A stretch of DNA of 64,000 bases, taken from positions 20,349,001 to 20,413,000 of the forward strand of contig NC_046681.1 of assembly GCF_009870125.1 (NCBI RefSeq), given 5' to 3'. Of this stretch, positions 1-11,624 are shown piece by piece. Under the pieces are notes generated by a model. The model made no database searches and was not told where the DNA came from. It saw nothing but the letters and a program-made list of their open reading frames with translations. Source of the stretch: Drosophila pseudoobscura (lineage: Eukaryota; Arthropoda; Insecta; Diptera; Drosophilidae). Numbering within the stretch: the first letter of the stretch is position 1; the number at the start of each line of letters is the position of its first letter. Made by a program: the position numbers and the translations under genes.

Positions 1-280
1 AGGCCCCATCAGAGCACCTCAGGCGGAGGGCAAGAGGTTTTCGATGTAAGTTGGGAGAGGAGGGAGCTCCGAGAGTCTAGAGCTGTCAAGGGCTTGGAGA
101 TTCTGGAGGTCTTGGAGGCTCCAAGGTGCTCTGCCTTTTCTCTCAGTGCAGCGGGGGAGTGCATCAGAAGCTAAACGCTGTCCGCTGATATTCATATATG
201 TGCGGGTAAACAGCAGCCAGCTGAGTAGCGCCAAGCAAACACAAACACTCCAACAAATATGGCCACCCACAAGCACACAC

Positions 281-330
281 AAACACACACACACACTGGC
301 ACACACACACACACACTGGCACACACACAG
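281..330. repeat. CA microsatellite
   Basis: Interrupted (CA)n tract with CTGG interruptions. It creates a spurious Cys/Val-rich ORF on the minus strand and a Thr/His-rich one on the plus strand. Confidence 0.9.
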
Positions 331-1347
331 ATATGTACATTCACGCGTTGATTTCTCAAAACCAAAGTCAGCCAGCCATGAGACCAACAACTAGCAACAA
401 GCCAGAAGCAACGACCAGATGCGACTGTGGGCCAATGGTGGGGGCAGGGGCAGTGGCTACAGTTTGTGGCAGGCGACGCATGCCCTTGTCAACAGAGCTC
501 CACCAAGGGTTGAGGCAGGCAGAAGCCACAGATAGACAGCCATAAATATGAATGCATGCCCCACCGAATGGCGTGAGGGACAGGCACTGGCGGCACTGGA
601 GGCACTGGAGGGCTGCTGCTTGTTATTTACAGCCCGGTCTCGGTCTCGGATCTTGTGGCATAATTTAAGCACCTTGTTTAGCCACTGTTTATGGTGCTGC
701 CATGTCACTGCTTTTGAGGTCATGAGGTCAACACACAATCGCACTTTAAATAATTTATAAATGCTACAAATCACAAAGCGCCGCATTCCGAAAGGGATTT
801 ACTTGGGGCACTCGCCAGGACACGCCCGGGCGATACTTACGCAAATCAACAAACAAATCAACGCGACAAAAGTCTGAAATCCTTTTTCGGTAGCTTCCTC
901 CCAACGATTTCCAGCTACTGTCAGCAAAAGATACTTTTTTCGGGCGAACAACGTATGAAATTGTGAAATAAAAACCGCCACCTCTCGTTCTTTTCGGTGT
1001 TTCGGTGGGGGGGGAGGGGGAATGGGGCGGGTGGCATTATGCAAACAAGACGGAATCCTTGACAGGCAGCAAGAACCCTTTCCCCCCAGCATCCAGTCTC
1101 CCGGCTCGTGTCTGGTTCTCGCGCTTTTGAAGTTGAGAATTTGCAAACACTGGAACACGTCGAGGCCACCCGGGAGGGGGGGGGTCACAGGTGAGAGGTT
1201 GCCAGGGAAAGCAGCTGCTGTGCGTTAACGAAGAGGTGTGTGTGCGCCAGTCTGGCAGTTATGATTTTCAAGTGACAGCAACGCACGCACGCACATATAT
1301 TCCGTAAGTATTTCTGAAGATGCCATCAAAGTTTATCAGCATTTAAA

Positions 1348-1529
1348 GGAGACACAGGGCCAAAGATACACCGACTAAGAGCATTTTAAGCAGGCTGATC
1401 CCATCAAGCAAAAGGTAAACTAGACAGAGAAGTTCCCTTACCAGTTCCCCACCAGCCTCCAAGCCACACACTCGCTTTGCCTTCTCTACAGAGAGACACA
1501 GGGCAAAAGATAGACCGACTAAGAGCACA
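1348..1529. repeat. Pair of ~36-bp direct repeats 145 bp apart
   Basis: A motif reading GAGACACAGGGC followed by AAAGATA and ACCGACTAAGAGCA occurs starting near 1348 and again at 1493 with only a few mismatches. It is a local duplication with no coding meaning that I can see. Confidence 0.7.
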
Positions 1530-4487
1530 TACGATTTGGTTGGGCCATAAATTCCACTAGTTATTCAGTAGTTATGCTTCCATGCCCGACACTCGCCCAA
1601 ATAAGCATTAAAGCACTGCATTAATCGGCCTCGCGTATCGTTCAAGGCGGGCATATCGCATTGATCGGTAGGCCATTAAATATGCATTTGCTGATATCGT
1701 CTAAATCCGCAAACGAAAACAGCTTATGCGGTGTTTGTCGCCCCCCCCTCGAGGCACCCCCTTGGAGCCCCCCCTCGAGCCCCCCCTGGAGCGTGTGTGC
1801 GGTTGACAGTCGTAAAGAAAATACATGCAAATCCGAAAAATCAAACAAGAAAAGGCACCAAGTCGCCGCTTTAGATACCTTCACCCGTCGATCGGCGGTC
1901 CCTGGCGACCCGGGCAACCCTCTCTGCATGGTATAGAACCCTCCCTGTTGAAAGGGTATTGAACCAACAAACAGAACAATAGAATTTAAATGATTTTAAT
2001 GCGAGCATTGAATTTTATTGAAGGCATTTTCGGGCGCCACACGGGTGTCCATATGAATACCAACCAGCCGGCGATATCCCGGGGCCCCCAGGCTCTTCAT
2101 TCGCACTGACAATAATAATAATTGTCAATTGCAGCAGCTGTCGCACGGGTCCGGGCCCAGGACTGGGCTTTTTTCATATTCAATTTCAAATGAAATTTTC
2201 ATGTGGATCCTCCCTATTGAGGCTTCATTTTGGTGTAAATTTCACGTTAATTCCAAGGGAAATCTCTGGCTCTTGTAGTTTTTATCCTATGAAGATATGT
2301 GCTAGGTTTAGGGCCTAAACTTTGATTAGAAATAACTTCAGGCTTCAAGGCCTTGGGCGCCGGCATTTGGGCCGTGGCTGGTTCGGTCTGGATTTAATTT
2401 CATTGTTTGTATGCGGCCAGAGGCCCCCGTGGCCTAACTGCATCACTTTGAGTGCTGTCAGACACCGAAACTTTGGCATAATGCAAATGGTAATGACATG
2501 TGCTCTCTGGCGAGACCCCAGACCCCAGACCCCACAAACAACGCACATAATAGGCACATAACAACATTATCATTAGCACAGCAGAGGCAGCACATTAAAT
2601 TGCAATTGCTGGGCTCCCCCATCGGTGGTGGAGCGGCATGTAAATGCTTGTGTCTAATTGATTTTGTTGCATCGGGCGACAAAAGCCCCGTCCTTTCGAC
2701 GGGCCACATGGCGTATGCGTGCCCTGAAAACGCATTTTAAAGCAGTCCTGCCGCCCCCCTACCCCACCCCTCTGGCACTGTTTGCTCACAAATTTCATTT
2801 TGATGAAGCCAATGTGTGCTCAGCAGCCGAGAGTTGGCCTTAAACTAGCTCAAAAGCCCCAGCCAAGTGGCTGGCCAGGTCCCCAGCAGTCTCCCGGCCC
2901 GGCCCGGCCCGGACAGACAGCCCCGTCATTAGCATATGTAGTTGAGGCTCCCCAACAAGACAAGCAAAAAACTGTACACCACTCCACGGCCACACCTACA
3001 CGGCAGCACACACACACACCGGCAGGACCTTGGGGCCGGTTTGAGTTGAGCTGACAGGCGAGCTGTCAAAGCGGATTTTGGAGCACTCGCTGCCAGGTAA
3101 ACAACAACAGGGCGTCGCGGCACGGCACAACGACCCAAAGATGCTCTTTCGAATGGGCAAGATGGCTTCAAGGAGCTAAATCTCTTAGTAAAAGGGTCAA
3201 AAGGTAAGAGTTTGGCTAGAAAGTGAGGCCTAAAATGTGGGACTCTGTTGGGCATACAATCTAGGGATTGCTTAGGGGAGAAATGGGAGAAATTAATGCC
3301 AAAAAAGTGGCTTATAGGTGTAGCAAGGCAATAGTAACCATAATTAGAGGTCGGCCATTAGCAGGGCGGCCACAAACAGCTCGCTTTGGCCTCTATCTGC
3401 CACTCCATCGATACACTCTGTGGATGATACCCACAGTTATCCCATAGTTATTATCGGTACAGAAATATCGGTGAGGCAAGTGTGAGGGCCTATCGAAACG
3501 GGCACTTTGTAAAGGGCTTTCAGAAAGAGCTCCTAATAAATGCAAAAAATTCTAGAATAATTATAGACAGAGAATAGAATAGATATAATCCACTAGCACC
3601 CCGAAACAAAGCCCATAGAACACTCTTTGAACAGCCTACATTTGTATATTATTTACCTTTAAATGGCCATCAAAAATATCACTAATAGACCCACTTAGAA
3701 GCTTAGCTAATGGGCTCGTTAAGTCCCTGAAAATTATATACATTTCAGAGCTTTATCCATCCCTAAGAGGCTAGTACTGAAATATATACGATCGCTGGGG
3801 AATATATTTCAAGGAAATGCCATAGCCATATATTTTCTACATATTTTATTGTAACGAAAGGCGATTAAGTAGGCTGATAAATGCAGGATTATATGAGGAA
3901 TATCGAGTCTTGGCAACACGTAAGACCCCCAGCTCAATAAAGCCTCCCTTTTTTGTAACCTCCACCCGGAAAATACTCTCTGTTTTAGCAGTTTAAAAAC
4001 CAATTAAAATCTTCCAAATTTAATATATATTTTTAGAAACAAATACCGTTATTTCCAGGGACAAACTAATTGCAAATTCCTCTAGACCCTGGCGCAGGGG
4101 AACGCATGAAAAAGCAAACACCTGTCAGGGGTTTGAGTGTTGGCCAAAAGGGTTTAACAACGTATCTCACTTGTTTCTGTTTCTGTTTTTGTTGTTGCTG
4201 TTTCTGTGGCGGTTTGCCCTTGGCCAAAAATGCATTGTTGTTGGTGGCTGGCGGCTCAGCGGCTCTGCGGACAAGCGCCTGTCCCAGATTTGGGACCAAA
4301 TATCTATGTATCTATGTATCTACGGGTGTATGCATATGCATAAAGTTAATTTATCCTAATGCAGGCTGGCAGGCAGGCGTAGGCCTTTGTCTATGGATGA
4401 TAAATGTGGCTAAAACCCGATGAAAGGCGTGACAGGGCTCTCTGTTTACTTGGGACACCTTTTGCCTTGGAAAATATGCAAATCTTC

Positions 4488-4493
4488 TTTAAT
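4488..4493 (-). terminator. Probable polyadenylation signal of CFAP70 (ATTAAA)
   Basis: Read on the minus strand, ATTAAA begins 10 nt after the stop codon at 4503. It is the common variant of AATAAA and would give a very short 3' UTR, typical of compact fly genes. A longer UTR cannot be excluded. Confidence 0.45.
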
Positions 4494-4502
4494 ATTGTGT
4501 AT

Positions 4503-7500
4503 TCAGAGGGCAATAAAGTCCTTCTTCTTCATCACCTCGGCGGGATTGCCGTCATCGTCGACCAACAGATGGATGTCCGAATAGTTAATCTTGTCCAGCT
4601 CCTCGTAGATTCTATCGTGGAGGAACATCTCCGGGTACTGCGAGACATAGACGGGTATACTCCCTGGTTATACGGAGTGGATAGGGGACCTACCATTTTG
4701 GCCATTTTCCAGCATTCCAGGGCGGTTTTGTTGCGGTGCAGGCGCAAGTTGCTGATGGCCAAATAGCCCCAGACATCGGGCACAAAGACCTCCACCTCGG
4801 TGCAGCGTGCCAGATACAGAATGGCCTCCTCCAGGCGATTGAGCTGTAATACATCGCTCTACAGTTGAGGAGGGAATCGTGGCAGGGGAGGGCAGGGTCT
4901 ATGCTTACGTAGTACAGGGCCAGGCCCTTGCCGTAGCTGACGAGGAAGTTCATCTTGTTGCAGTGCTGCGGACACTTGTCGTAGGCCTGGTTGGCCAGCT
5001 CGTAGTCGCCGCGATCGAAGGCCAGCCGGCCCAGCCGCATGAGGCTCACCTTGAAGTACTCCCGCTCCTCCTCCTCCTCCTCCTCGATGGTCAGCAGCTC
5101 CCTAAAGTAGCGCATGGCCTCGTCGTACCGCCCGCGGGTGTACTCCACATTGCCGTTGATGTGCGCCTGATAGTGGTGCTGGGTGGGGCATGGCATGGCC
5201 TTATTTACTGGAGCCTTCCCTGTGCAAGTCTTACCATCAACTTTCCCGCCACACTTTTGCTCGTGGGAAACACCATCACCTTGAACGTCTCGTCTATGTT
5301 TCGCTGCAGAATCTTGAGCGTGCTCGTCACCAGATACGCCTCCGTGGCCGTGAAACACGATTGGATCTCGTCGAAGACCACCTCGGCAAAGCCGTAGGCC
5401 CCGATCCGGGCAAACGTGGTGAAGACCGGATAGAACTTGACGTGCATCATGGTGCTGGCGCTGCTCTGCTCGAACTCCTCGGGCAGGAAGAGCTCGAAGA
5501 GCGAGACCGGGGTGCCGGCGAGATTCTTTCGCGGCACGCCGTACAGATTCTCGAACCGCAGCCGCGTGAACTCCATGCCGGGCAGGTAGTCGTGCCGCTT
5601 GTAGTAGCAGTACAGCAGCACGTAGGCGTCCAGGTCGAGGGTGTTCTTGGCCACAAACTCCCGCAGACTGGCGATCATGCTGGCGTACGCCTGCAGACGC
5701 CGCTCCTCGTCCTCCGACTCCAGGTCCAGCATGTAGTCGATGTAGAGCTTGCCCAGGGAGCTGGTGGGGGGGAGGGGTATCTCGTGACTGAGTCGTCGTT
5801 CTCTGTTTTCGGGGGCTGGGACTCACGGAAAGTATTCGCCCACCCAGCCGCCGCCCACGGGGTTCCGGAAGTACCTCGAAGCCTGCCGGAACTTGGCGTT
5901 CTCCAGGCTGTTCAGGAAGTTGTAGAAATTGAACAGCAGCTGGTGGGAGTTGCTGTCCCGCAGGTCCTCGAAGATCTGGCCCGCGAGCTCGCGCTCTCCA
6001 ATCAGGCACATGAGGCGCACCTCCTCCATGAGGTGGATCATGTGCAGCTGCTCGTACTCAAAGTTCACCACACAATTGCAGACGCTCTCCCAGCTGCAGG
6101 CGGCCAGCAGCCGTTCGATGCGCTCCATCAGCTCCTTGTACATGTGCGTGAGCATCGCCTGAGGAGAGTCTAGGGACTTGAGCATCAATCTAGAGGGTGG
6201 AGCCTTGGGCCTACCCTGAACTCCAGGTTCGTCTTGGTGGGCATGCGTATGTTGAAGTCGCAGCCGCAGATCTTCAGCAGCAGATTGTTGAGGTTCGCCA
6301 GCTGGCAGCAGAAGTAGTCCTGCCCCTCCGCCATGGTCCGGAGGTCCCGCTTCACAATGACCGCGATCATGTCCGAAATGAGATCGTCGAAGGAGCGGTA
6401 CAGCTCCAGCAACAGATTGTGATCGTCCTCGGCCTCGATGAGGAACGTGTGGTCGAAGCAGCGCAACAGCTTGGCCCTCTTCAGCAGGTCCTCGTTGTAC
6501 TTGTCCAGGTTCTCGTTGCGCTGGACAATCGACTGGAAGAAGCAGATCTTGACGCTGGCGAACATGGGACCCATGTCTAGGGTGCCCCGCTTCACCAGGC
6601 TCTTCGTCGAGTCCATCGGGTAGGGATTCAGAGTGCTGGCAAAGCGGCAGTAGTTCACTGGAGAAGAGGCAGGGCAATGAAGGAAATGAAACCCCTTTGA
6701 ATAAAGCCTCGAATAGGTACCATCTGGATAGCCGAATATGCTGGGATTGAGCACACCCTCGTACAGGACATTGGCGGGGGACTCGTGGTAGAGTTGGAGC
6801 AGCAGCTCGTGGCTGTTGTGGAGCACGGCCGCCTCCAGGATGCGGCGCATCTCCTCGTTGAGCACATAGCGGTGCATGGAGTTGTTGACGAGGGCCAGGT
6901 CCGTGAATATATCGATGGAGTTGCTGCCAAAGTCCACGTCCTTCTCCCAGAGCAGCAGGCGGAAGACGCGCTGCAGCTTGACGCGGATATTCGTGTCCAT
7001 CTGATTGAAGCTGTAGCTGCGGAAGGGATTGATGTCCCGCTTGATGTTCTCCCACACAATGCTCGTGTTCTGCTCGCTGATCACCTCCGACCCGAAGCCG
7101 TAGAAGGTGCAGAGGGGCACCACCAGCCGGTCGCCCCGCTCGTCGGGCACTCGCGCCCGGAAGGAGATGCTGAGGCCCAGCTCGGAGGCCATCTGGTGCA
7201 GCACCTCGGGCACGTTGTACACCGACTCGAGGGTGACGAAGGCCAGGTTGGTGAAGTTGAACTCCTTGAGGATCGGCAGGATGGAGTACATGTGCCACAC
7301 GGTGCAGGTGGTCGTCTGGTCCGCGCTGGGGCCCTTCAGCTCCGGATACAGATACACCGTGATGTCGCTGATGAAGCGCCGCCGCTGGAACAGCTGCAGC
7401 AGATCGCAGTGGCCGCGCGACAGCATCTCCAGATGCCCCTCCGTGAAGCCCCCCTCCTCGGCGTCCCCCTCGTACCAGGCAGGCTCTTCGAGGACCCCGT

Positions 7501-8005
7501 CGGGGCTGGCACTCTCCTCGGCTGGCACGTCCAAGGGCGTGGCCGTGGTGTCCCCGATCAGATCGGCCTCCTTTGGCCTCTCCTTCGCCCCCCTCTTGGG
7601 TAGCCTGGGCACCCGCCGGTAGAGCGTGATCACCAGGGGATTGTCGCTGAACACATTCATGTCCTCCATATCGTCCTGCATCACGCCCAGCGCGAACACG
7701 GGCCTCTGGATGGCGAACTCGTGCTGGTAGATTATCGTCTCCGTGGTGTAGTGCTCCTGCATCTTCTGCAGCGAGTTCTTGGCGTGGTACAAGTGCAGCT
7801 CCAGCGGGTGCTCCGACTCCGGCAGCATCTTCGTCTCGTTCAGCTGAATGTACAGGAAGACCCTGGGCGGCTTCGGCTTCGGTTTCGGCTGCACCAGGAC
7901 ATCCGCCATGGAGCCCTCGTTGCTGGCCGGCGTGGCTGTGGGTCTCTGCTTCGAGATTCGCGAGGAGCGGACCACCGAGCCCTTGCTTCTGTTGGTCTTC
8001 TCCAT
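4503..8005 (-). CDS. Cfap70: CFAP70 (TTC18), axonemal TPR protein, seven exons
   Basis: Exons on the minus strand are 8005-6721, 6657-6215, 6158-5827, 5760-5235, 5178-4909, 4858-4694 and 4637-4503. All six introns are GT-AG and 50-66 nt long. The joined CDS is 3,156 nt, giving 1,051 residues plus TGA, close to the ~1,120 residues of vertebrate CFAP70. CFAP70 belongs to the central apparatus of motile cilia and sperm flagella; that is family knowledge. The sequence shows a basic N-terminus, a Pro/Lys linker (~residues 40-48) leading into a beta-rich C2-like segment, an acidic insert near 185-195, a second conserved block (~210-330), and helical repeats from ~577 on. The last ~190 residues carry TPR-like pairs (YTRGRYDEAMRYFRELL, LGRLAFDRGDYELANQAY, VWGYLAISNLRLHRNKTAL), with a run of seven Glu near 895. 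The ATG at 8005 has a good fly context (CCAAATGG). I recognised it by the order and wording of the C-terminal TPRs. Confidence 0.88.
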
Positions 8006-8810
8006 TTGGTTGAATAAAATATATATTTAGCAATAGCTAGTGGAATATTTTCAGTGTTGAAGGGTAAGGCTTTGATTCCTGTGTATCTGTGGGGGGAACA
8101 ATGTATCTGCTCCCATGTCCCACCTTTTGGGCCCCTCCTTTCGGCCCTCGTTGGTGTATCTTTTTAGGTTTCTAAACAATAAACACTTCAACAAGTTGGC
8201 CCCCCCTCCCCACTGCTATCGCGGCTCTTACTGCCGGCTTTATGGCTCCCAGACATATAAGTTTTATGAGACACGGTTGGGTCGTAAAGCATATTTCGGC
8301 ATTCGGGATACGGCAAAGTGTTAAAAAGCGTGGGCCATGATGCGGCGGCGGCGTCTTGAATTTTATATCACAGCTGGAAAATTACATTTTGGCCAGACGC
8401 CACCTTGAGATCTGATCAGACCTGCCTGCCCCCCCCCCCTTTATATGGAAATCTGCAGAGCTCAGGAGATATTCTTTACCATTTCTTTGCCCCAAGAAAA
8501 GAACTGGAACCGAATTGTTTTTCCCCCCGAAAACTAGCAGCAAAGAAAGTCAATTTATTTGATATAATTTCCATGTTTTTTGCAGCTCTTTTCTGGTCTT
8601 TGTTTTCTTCGGGAAATTAAACTTTTAACCAAAGTTTGCGCACACATCAAGGAACAAAATAAGAGAACAAAAAATTAACACTTGACCTGTGACTTGTGCT
8701 CTGCAAATGACGGGGGGCGTGGTGGTGGGTGGTTGTGGGTGGTGGGGCCGGGCATTAGGTAAACTTATGCCATATATTCCAATTTATTGCCTGCTCGAGG
8801 CTCGAAATGT
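8006..8810. other. Upstream region of CFAP70, likely includes its promoter
   Basis: AT-rich DNA immediately 5' of the CFAP70 start. ATATATATTTTATTCAACC directly precedes the ATG on the minus strand. I see no clear TATA-initiator pair at a fixed distance. G- and C-rich patches (8431-8440, 8711-8750) are low-complexity. Confidence 0.4.
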
Positions 8811-8850
8811 TATTATACCCTTTTGTCACAGCTGAGAGGGGTATATAGGG
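8811..8850. repeat. TTATACCC...GGGTATA inverted motif beside the mariner relic
   Basis: TTATACCC (8813-8820) and GGGGTATA (8838-8845) form a short inverted pair a few bases apart. This kind of motif is seen at edges of dispersed fly repeats. It may mark the end of the insertion that contains the mariner fragment, but this is unproven. Confidence 0.3.
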
Positions 8851-8956
8851 TTCTTGGGGATGTATGTGACGGCCGGAAGGAAGCATTTTGAACCAACAAA
8901 GAAGGTGTATCTGCGTCTGTTCTTGATTAACTTCAACCCAGTTGAAAAATGGAATG

Positions 8957-9285
8957 TTACCTGGATTTCTGAGTATACGATATGCCCATTGATTCAGCCA
9001 TCTCCCGCACCTTTAATGGGCAATCTGCCAATAGGAGATGGAGGATTTCTGTTACATTGTCCTTCGTGGTAGCCATTTTTGGGGCATCTGCGAGAGGCTC
9101 TTCAAATACCGACGTGCCACCAGGTTGAAACTCGCTAAATCCATTATTAAAGATCGCCATCGAAGGAGACGAGTCTCCGAACACACCATACAAGCGCTCT
9201 TTGATTGCGCTGCCCAATTTCCCTTCCAAAAATAAGAATCTCCGACCGATATGGCTCTTTTTCCACGCCCGCTTTCGCACGTGGT
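8957..9285 (-). pseudogene. Relic of a mariner-type transposase (N-terminal part)
   Basis: A ~107-codon minus-strand frame reads like the paired HTH region of mariner/Tc1 transposases. It has a first helix-turn-helix (FLEGKLGSAIKERLYGVFGD), the linker pattern FSEFQPGGTSVFEEP...APKMATT, and then DNVTEILHLLLADCPLKVRE followed by MAESMGIS. In the family these positions bind the terminal inverted repeat. The catalytic DDD domain is absent: the frame ends right after MGISYTQ and the DNA beyond it is unrelated. Other coding-like sequence upstream (9399-9662, minus) is not in a recognisable family and may be part of the same insertion or another fragment. I call it a dead fragment; no inverted repeats or TA target duplication were found. 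Confidence 0.7.
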
Positions 9286-9398
9286 CAAAAAGAAACTACG
9301 AGTCCGATTCGTCTAAAATGGTGACAGTATCCGCCTACAAGAATGCCACACAGGTTAGAAAATCTCCTTTGCCGTACTGGCACCATCGGCCGATTAGG

Positions 9399-9662
9399 CT
9401 ACGTTCGTCTCAGACCATCTTCGTCTAAACCTTCTTCAGATATAAACCCTGCTTGTAAGGTCCAAAGATCCAGCGGCATCCACAGCTTAAAAGACACCAC
9501 AACCTTGTTGCTATCAAATAGATATATATATTGAGAGTTTTTGGTACAGAAACGAGTTCTTTCTTCTTCCGACACGACTCCTACCTTCTCGATTTGCCCT
9601 TCATTTAGGACCAGGAGTCGATTCCCAAAGGAGTGGCCGTTCACTGGATTGTATATGGGCAT
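9399..9662 (-). other. Open minus-strand frame of unknown origin, probably part of the transposon remnant
   Basis: An 87-codon frame has mixed composition (for example FDSNKVVVSFKLWMPLDLW) and lies just upstream of the mariner-like fragment. I do not recognise it. Its position suggests mobile-element debris rather than a host gene; codon choice is less G/C-ended than in the neighbouring genes. Confidence 0.25.
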
Positions 9663-10320
9663 ATATTCGGTATTTTCCCAGTGTGGCCTTACATTTATGG
9701 CTTGTGAATATACACTACGACTGCCGTATTACCCGATATAGGCTATATAAAACCTTTAGGTGTTATTATAGGGTTTATTATCCCATCGACCCACAAAAGC
9801 CAGTAGAAAGAAGGATTATTTCCATCAATAATAAACTCATTTTCCTAGGGAATATTTCCATACATTTGTCTGTTTATTACTGGGTATTTTCCAGTCGCAA
9901 TGCCTAGCACTTCGAAGGCCTCCATATTTGTTTTAATGTGGGTCAGGCTTGAGCCTGTGGAATTTGCATGTCCGAGAGCCGCGCCCCTCCCCCCCGCCCC
10001 CTCGGGCCAACTCAAGATTCCGTGTGCGAATTTCTGGGCATCCCGCTGGGCTCCCCCCCAGCTGAGGCTCCAGCAGGCAGTGTCAAAGGAAAGAAAACTT
10101 AAAATGCAGCGCTGCCATCTTTAATATAACTTAATCCTTTTTGTGGGGGGGGTGGCTATGCACACACTGCCCCTGCCCCTGCCCCTCCCCCAGCCCCCTC
10201 TCCCTCTCCCTACCCCTGCCCCTCTCCTTACCCCTCTCGCTCTCCCTCCCCCTCTATGTGTGTTGTAACTTGCGAATTATGGCGCTAATACCACTGTGTG
10301 CTTATGAGCCCGCTCTGCAG

Positions 10321-10375
10321 GCATGTGTGTGTGCGTGTATCTGTGTGTGTGTGGTGTGTGTGTGTGTGTGTGTGT
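10321..10375. repeat. GT microsatellite
   Basis: Interrupted (GT)n run ending in an uninterrupted stretch just before 10376. Confidence 0.9.
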
Positions 10376-11439
10376 AATGCAGCTCTTGTTACTTTAGCAA
10401 GTTGACTTTGGGGATCATCATTAGAGAGAGGAGGAGGAGGAGGGAGAGGGAGAGGCAGTGGGTGCTGCGTTTGAGTTTCTTATGTTAAATGCCTGACGAC
10501 GACGACGACGACGACGGCTTAGCTGCCTCGGCCGTGGCATGCCACAAAGGGAGTTATTTGTGTAAAGAATTTTAATTATAGTCGAAGATTAGTCCAGTCA
10601 CAAATCGTAGACCTAGAGGGTTTCCATTGGCTGCCATTCTAGCCTCGAATCTGCCCCCTTTTTTCCTGAAATCAAATCTCTTACCCTTTCAATCGTTTAG
10701 CCGAGATCTTTGGGCACAAATTTAAGCTTTTCCCAAACAAATATGTTTAATAACTCCGCCAAAGCCCTGGCTTTCGGTGACTTTGTGGCAGGCCACAAAA
10801 AAAAGGCAATGAAATCATCTCCTAATCCACTGGATTTATGCGAAATTTAATTAAAAAATAAACAATAACTATTTTTCGGAAATTCCCTTTTAAAATTCCA
10901 ATCAATACAGATCTGTATCTGTATCTTTTAGGCATCTAAATTTCAGCAGTATCTGCTGGCTGCAATGTATCTACCCCTTTGGCATTCAGGGTATCTGCTG
11001 GAGCAGGTGGTGGGGGGTGGGGGGCAAAAAAAAGCATCTAAAACCGCAACAAAACCAGCTACACGGTGATACACAAGCCGGTGGGTGTACACGTACTCCA
11101 CACACACACTGTACCTGCTGCAGCCGTGACAGTGCCCCGAGTGTCAGAAACAGCAGCCAGTCAAGAGCCAGGCAAAAGCGAGGGCGACGGCGAGTATCTC
11201 CCAGATACACACACAGAGCCCGTCCCGGGAAGGGAGCTCTGCAAAACGGAATTTGCAAAATGTCACGTATGACGTTCGTTGGCAACTAAGAAGGAAATTT
11301 ACCACTAAATGATGCCCAGGAAAGGGGCGGGGAGGGGGGCATACCCAACCTCAGTGCTCGATGATGTGTAAAACGGAAGGCAGACAAGTTACGGCAAATT
11401 ATGACAAAGTTTTCCAAATGCAAATGGCAAAAAATCCAC

Positions 11440-11510
11440 CAAAAAGGTCTCCAAAGAGGGCACCAAAGAGGCCCCCAAAGAGGCCCCCAAAGAGCCCCCC
11501 AAAGACCTCC
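11440..11510. repeat. 12-bp minisatellite (CCAAAGAGGCCC type)
   Basis: About six units differ by one or two bases. It lies just downstream of the Gln-rich gene's 3' end and makes an apparent PKR/PPK-repeat peptide in one frame. Confidence 0.75.
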
Positions 11511-11565
11511 AGAGAGAAAGAGAAAGAGTGGTGGGTGTTTTTAGGGCTAATTCTGCTTTGAAAAC

Positions 11566-11571
11566 TTTAAT
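11566..11571 (-). terminator. Possible polyadenylation signal (ATTAAA) of the Gln-rich gene
   Basis: On the minus strand ATTAAA lies about 55 nt beyond the stop codon at 11625. This is a weak, single-motif call. Confidence 0.35.
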
Positions 11572-11624
11572 TTTGTTGTTCTCGCGATATCTTTGTTCTC
11601 CCCGGAAAACATGGTCTCTGCGCC

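Larger units (their letters stand above)
1..4502. other. Intergenic stretch downstream of CFAP70, no supportable gene
   Basis: I see no coding region here. It holds a CA-rich microsatellite (about 280-330), a C-rich purine/pyrimidine patch (1740-1795), a near-duplicate ~36-bp motif (starts 1348 and 1493) and ordinary AT-rich non-coding sequence from 3.4 kb on. ORFs of up to ~130 codons occur but are low-complexity or antisense-like and lack codon bias. Confidence 0.6.
9666..11624. other. Intergenic, rich in simple repeats
   Basis: No gene seen. It holds a C/T-rich tract (10160-10255), GT repeats (about 10321-10375), GAG repeats (10428-10450), a GAC repeat (10497-10517), AT-rich DNA, and a ~12-bp CCAAAGAGGCCC repeat (about 11440-11510) that creates a spurious Pro/Lys-rich frame. 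Confidence 0.6.

Noticed and set aside
4690..6009. 439-codon minus frame over CFAP70
   Set aside because: It starts within other-frame sequence, is Arg/Gly/Pro-rich and only joins the real CFAP70 frame in its downstream exon; the spliced model explains it.
5190..6173. 327-codon plus-strand frame opposite CFAP70
   Set aside because: Antisense shadow created by G/C-ending codons of the real gene.
5823..8033. 736-codon minus frame (starts MLNIYF)
   Set aside because: Mostly the wrong frame of CFAP70 exon 1 (low-complexity Ala/Gly/Arg/His). It coincides with the true frame only in exon 3.
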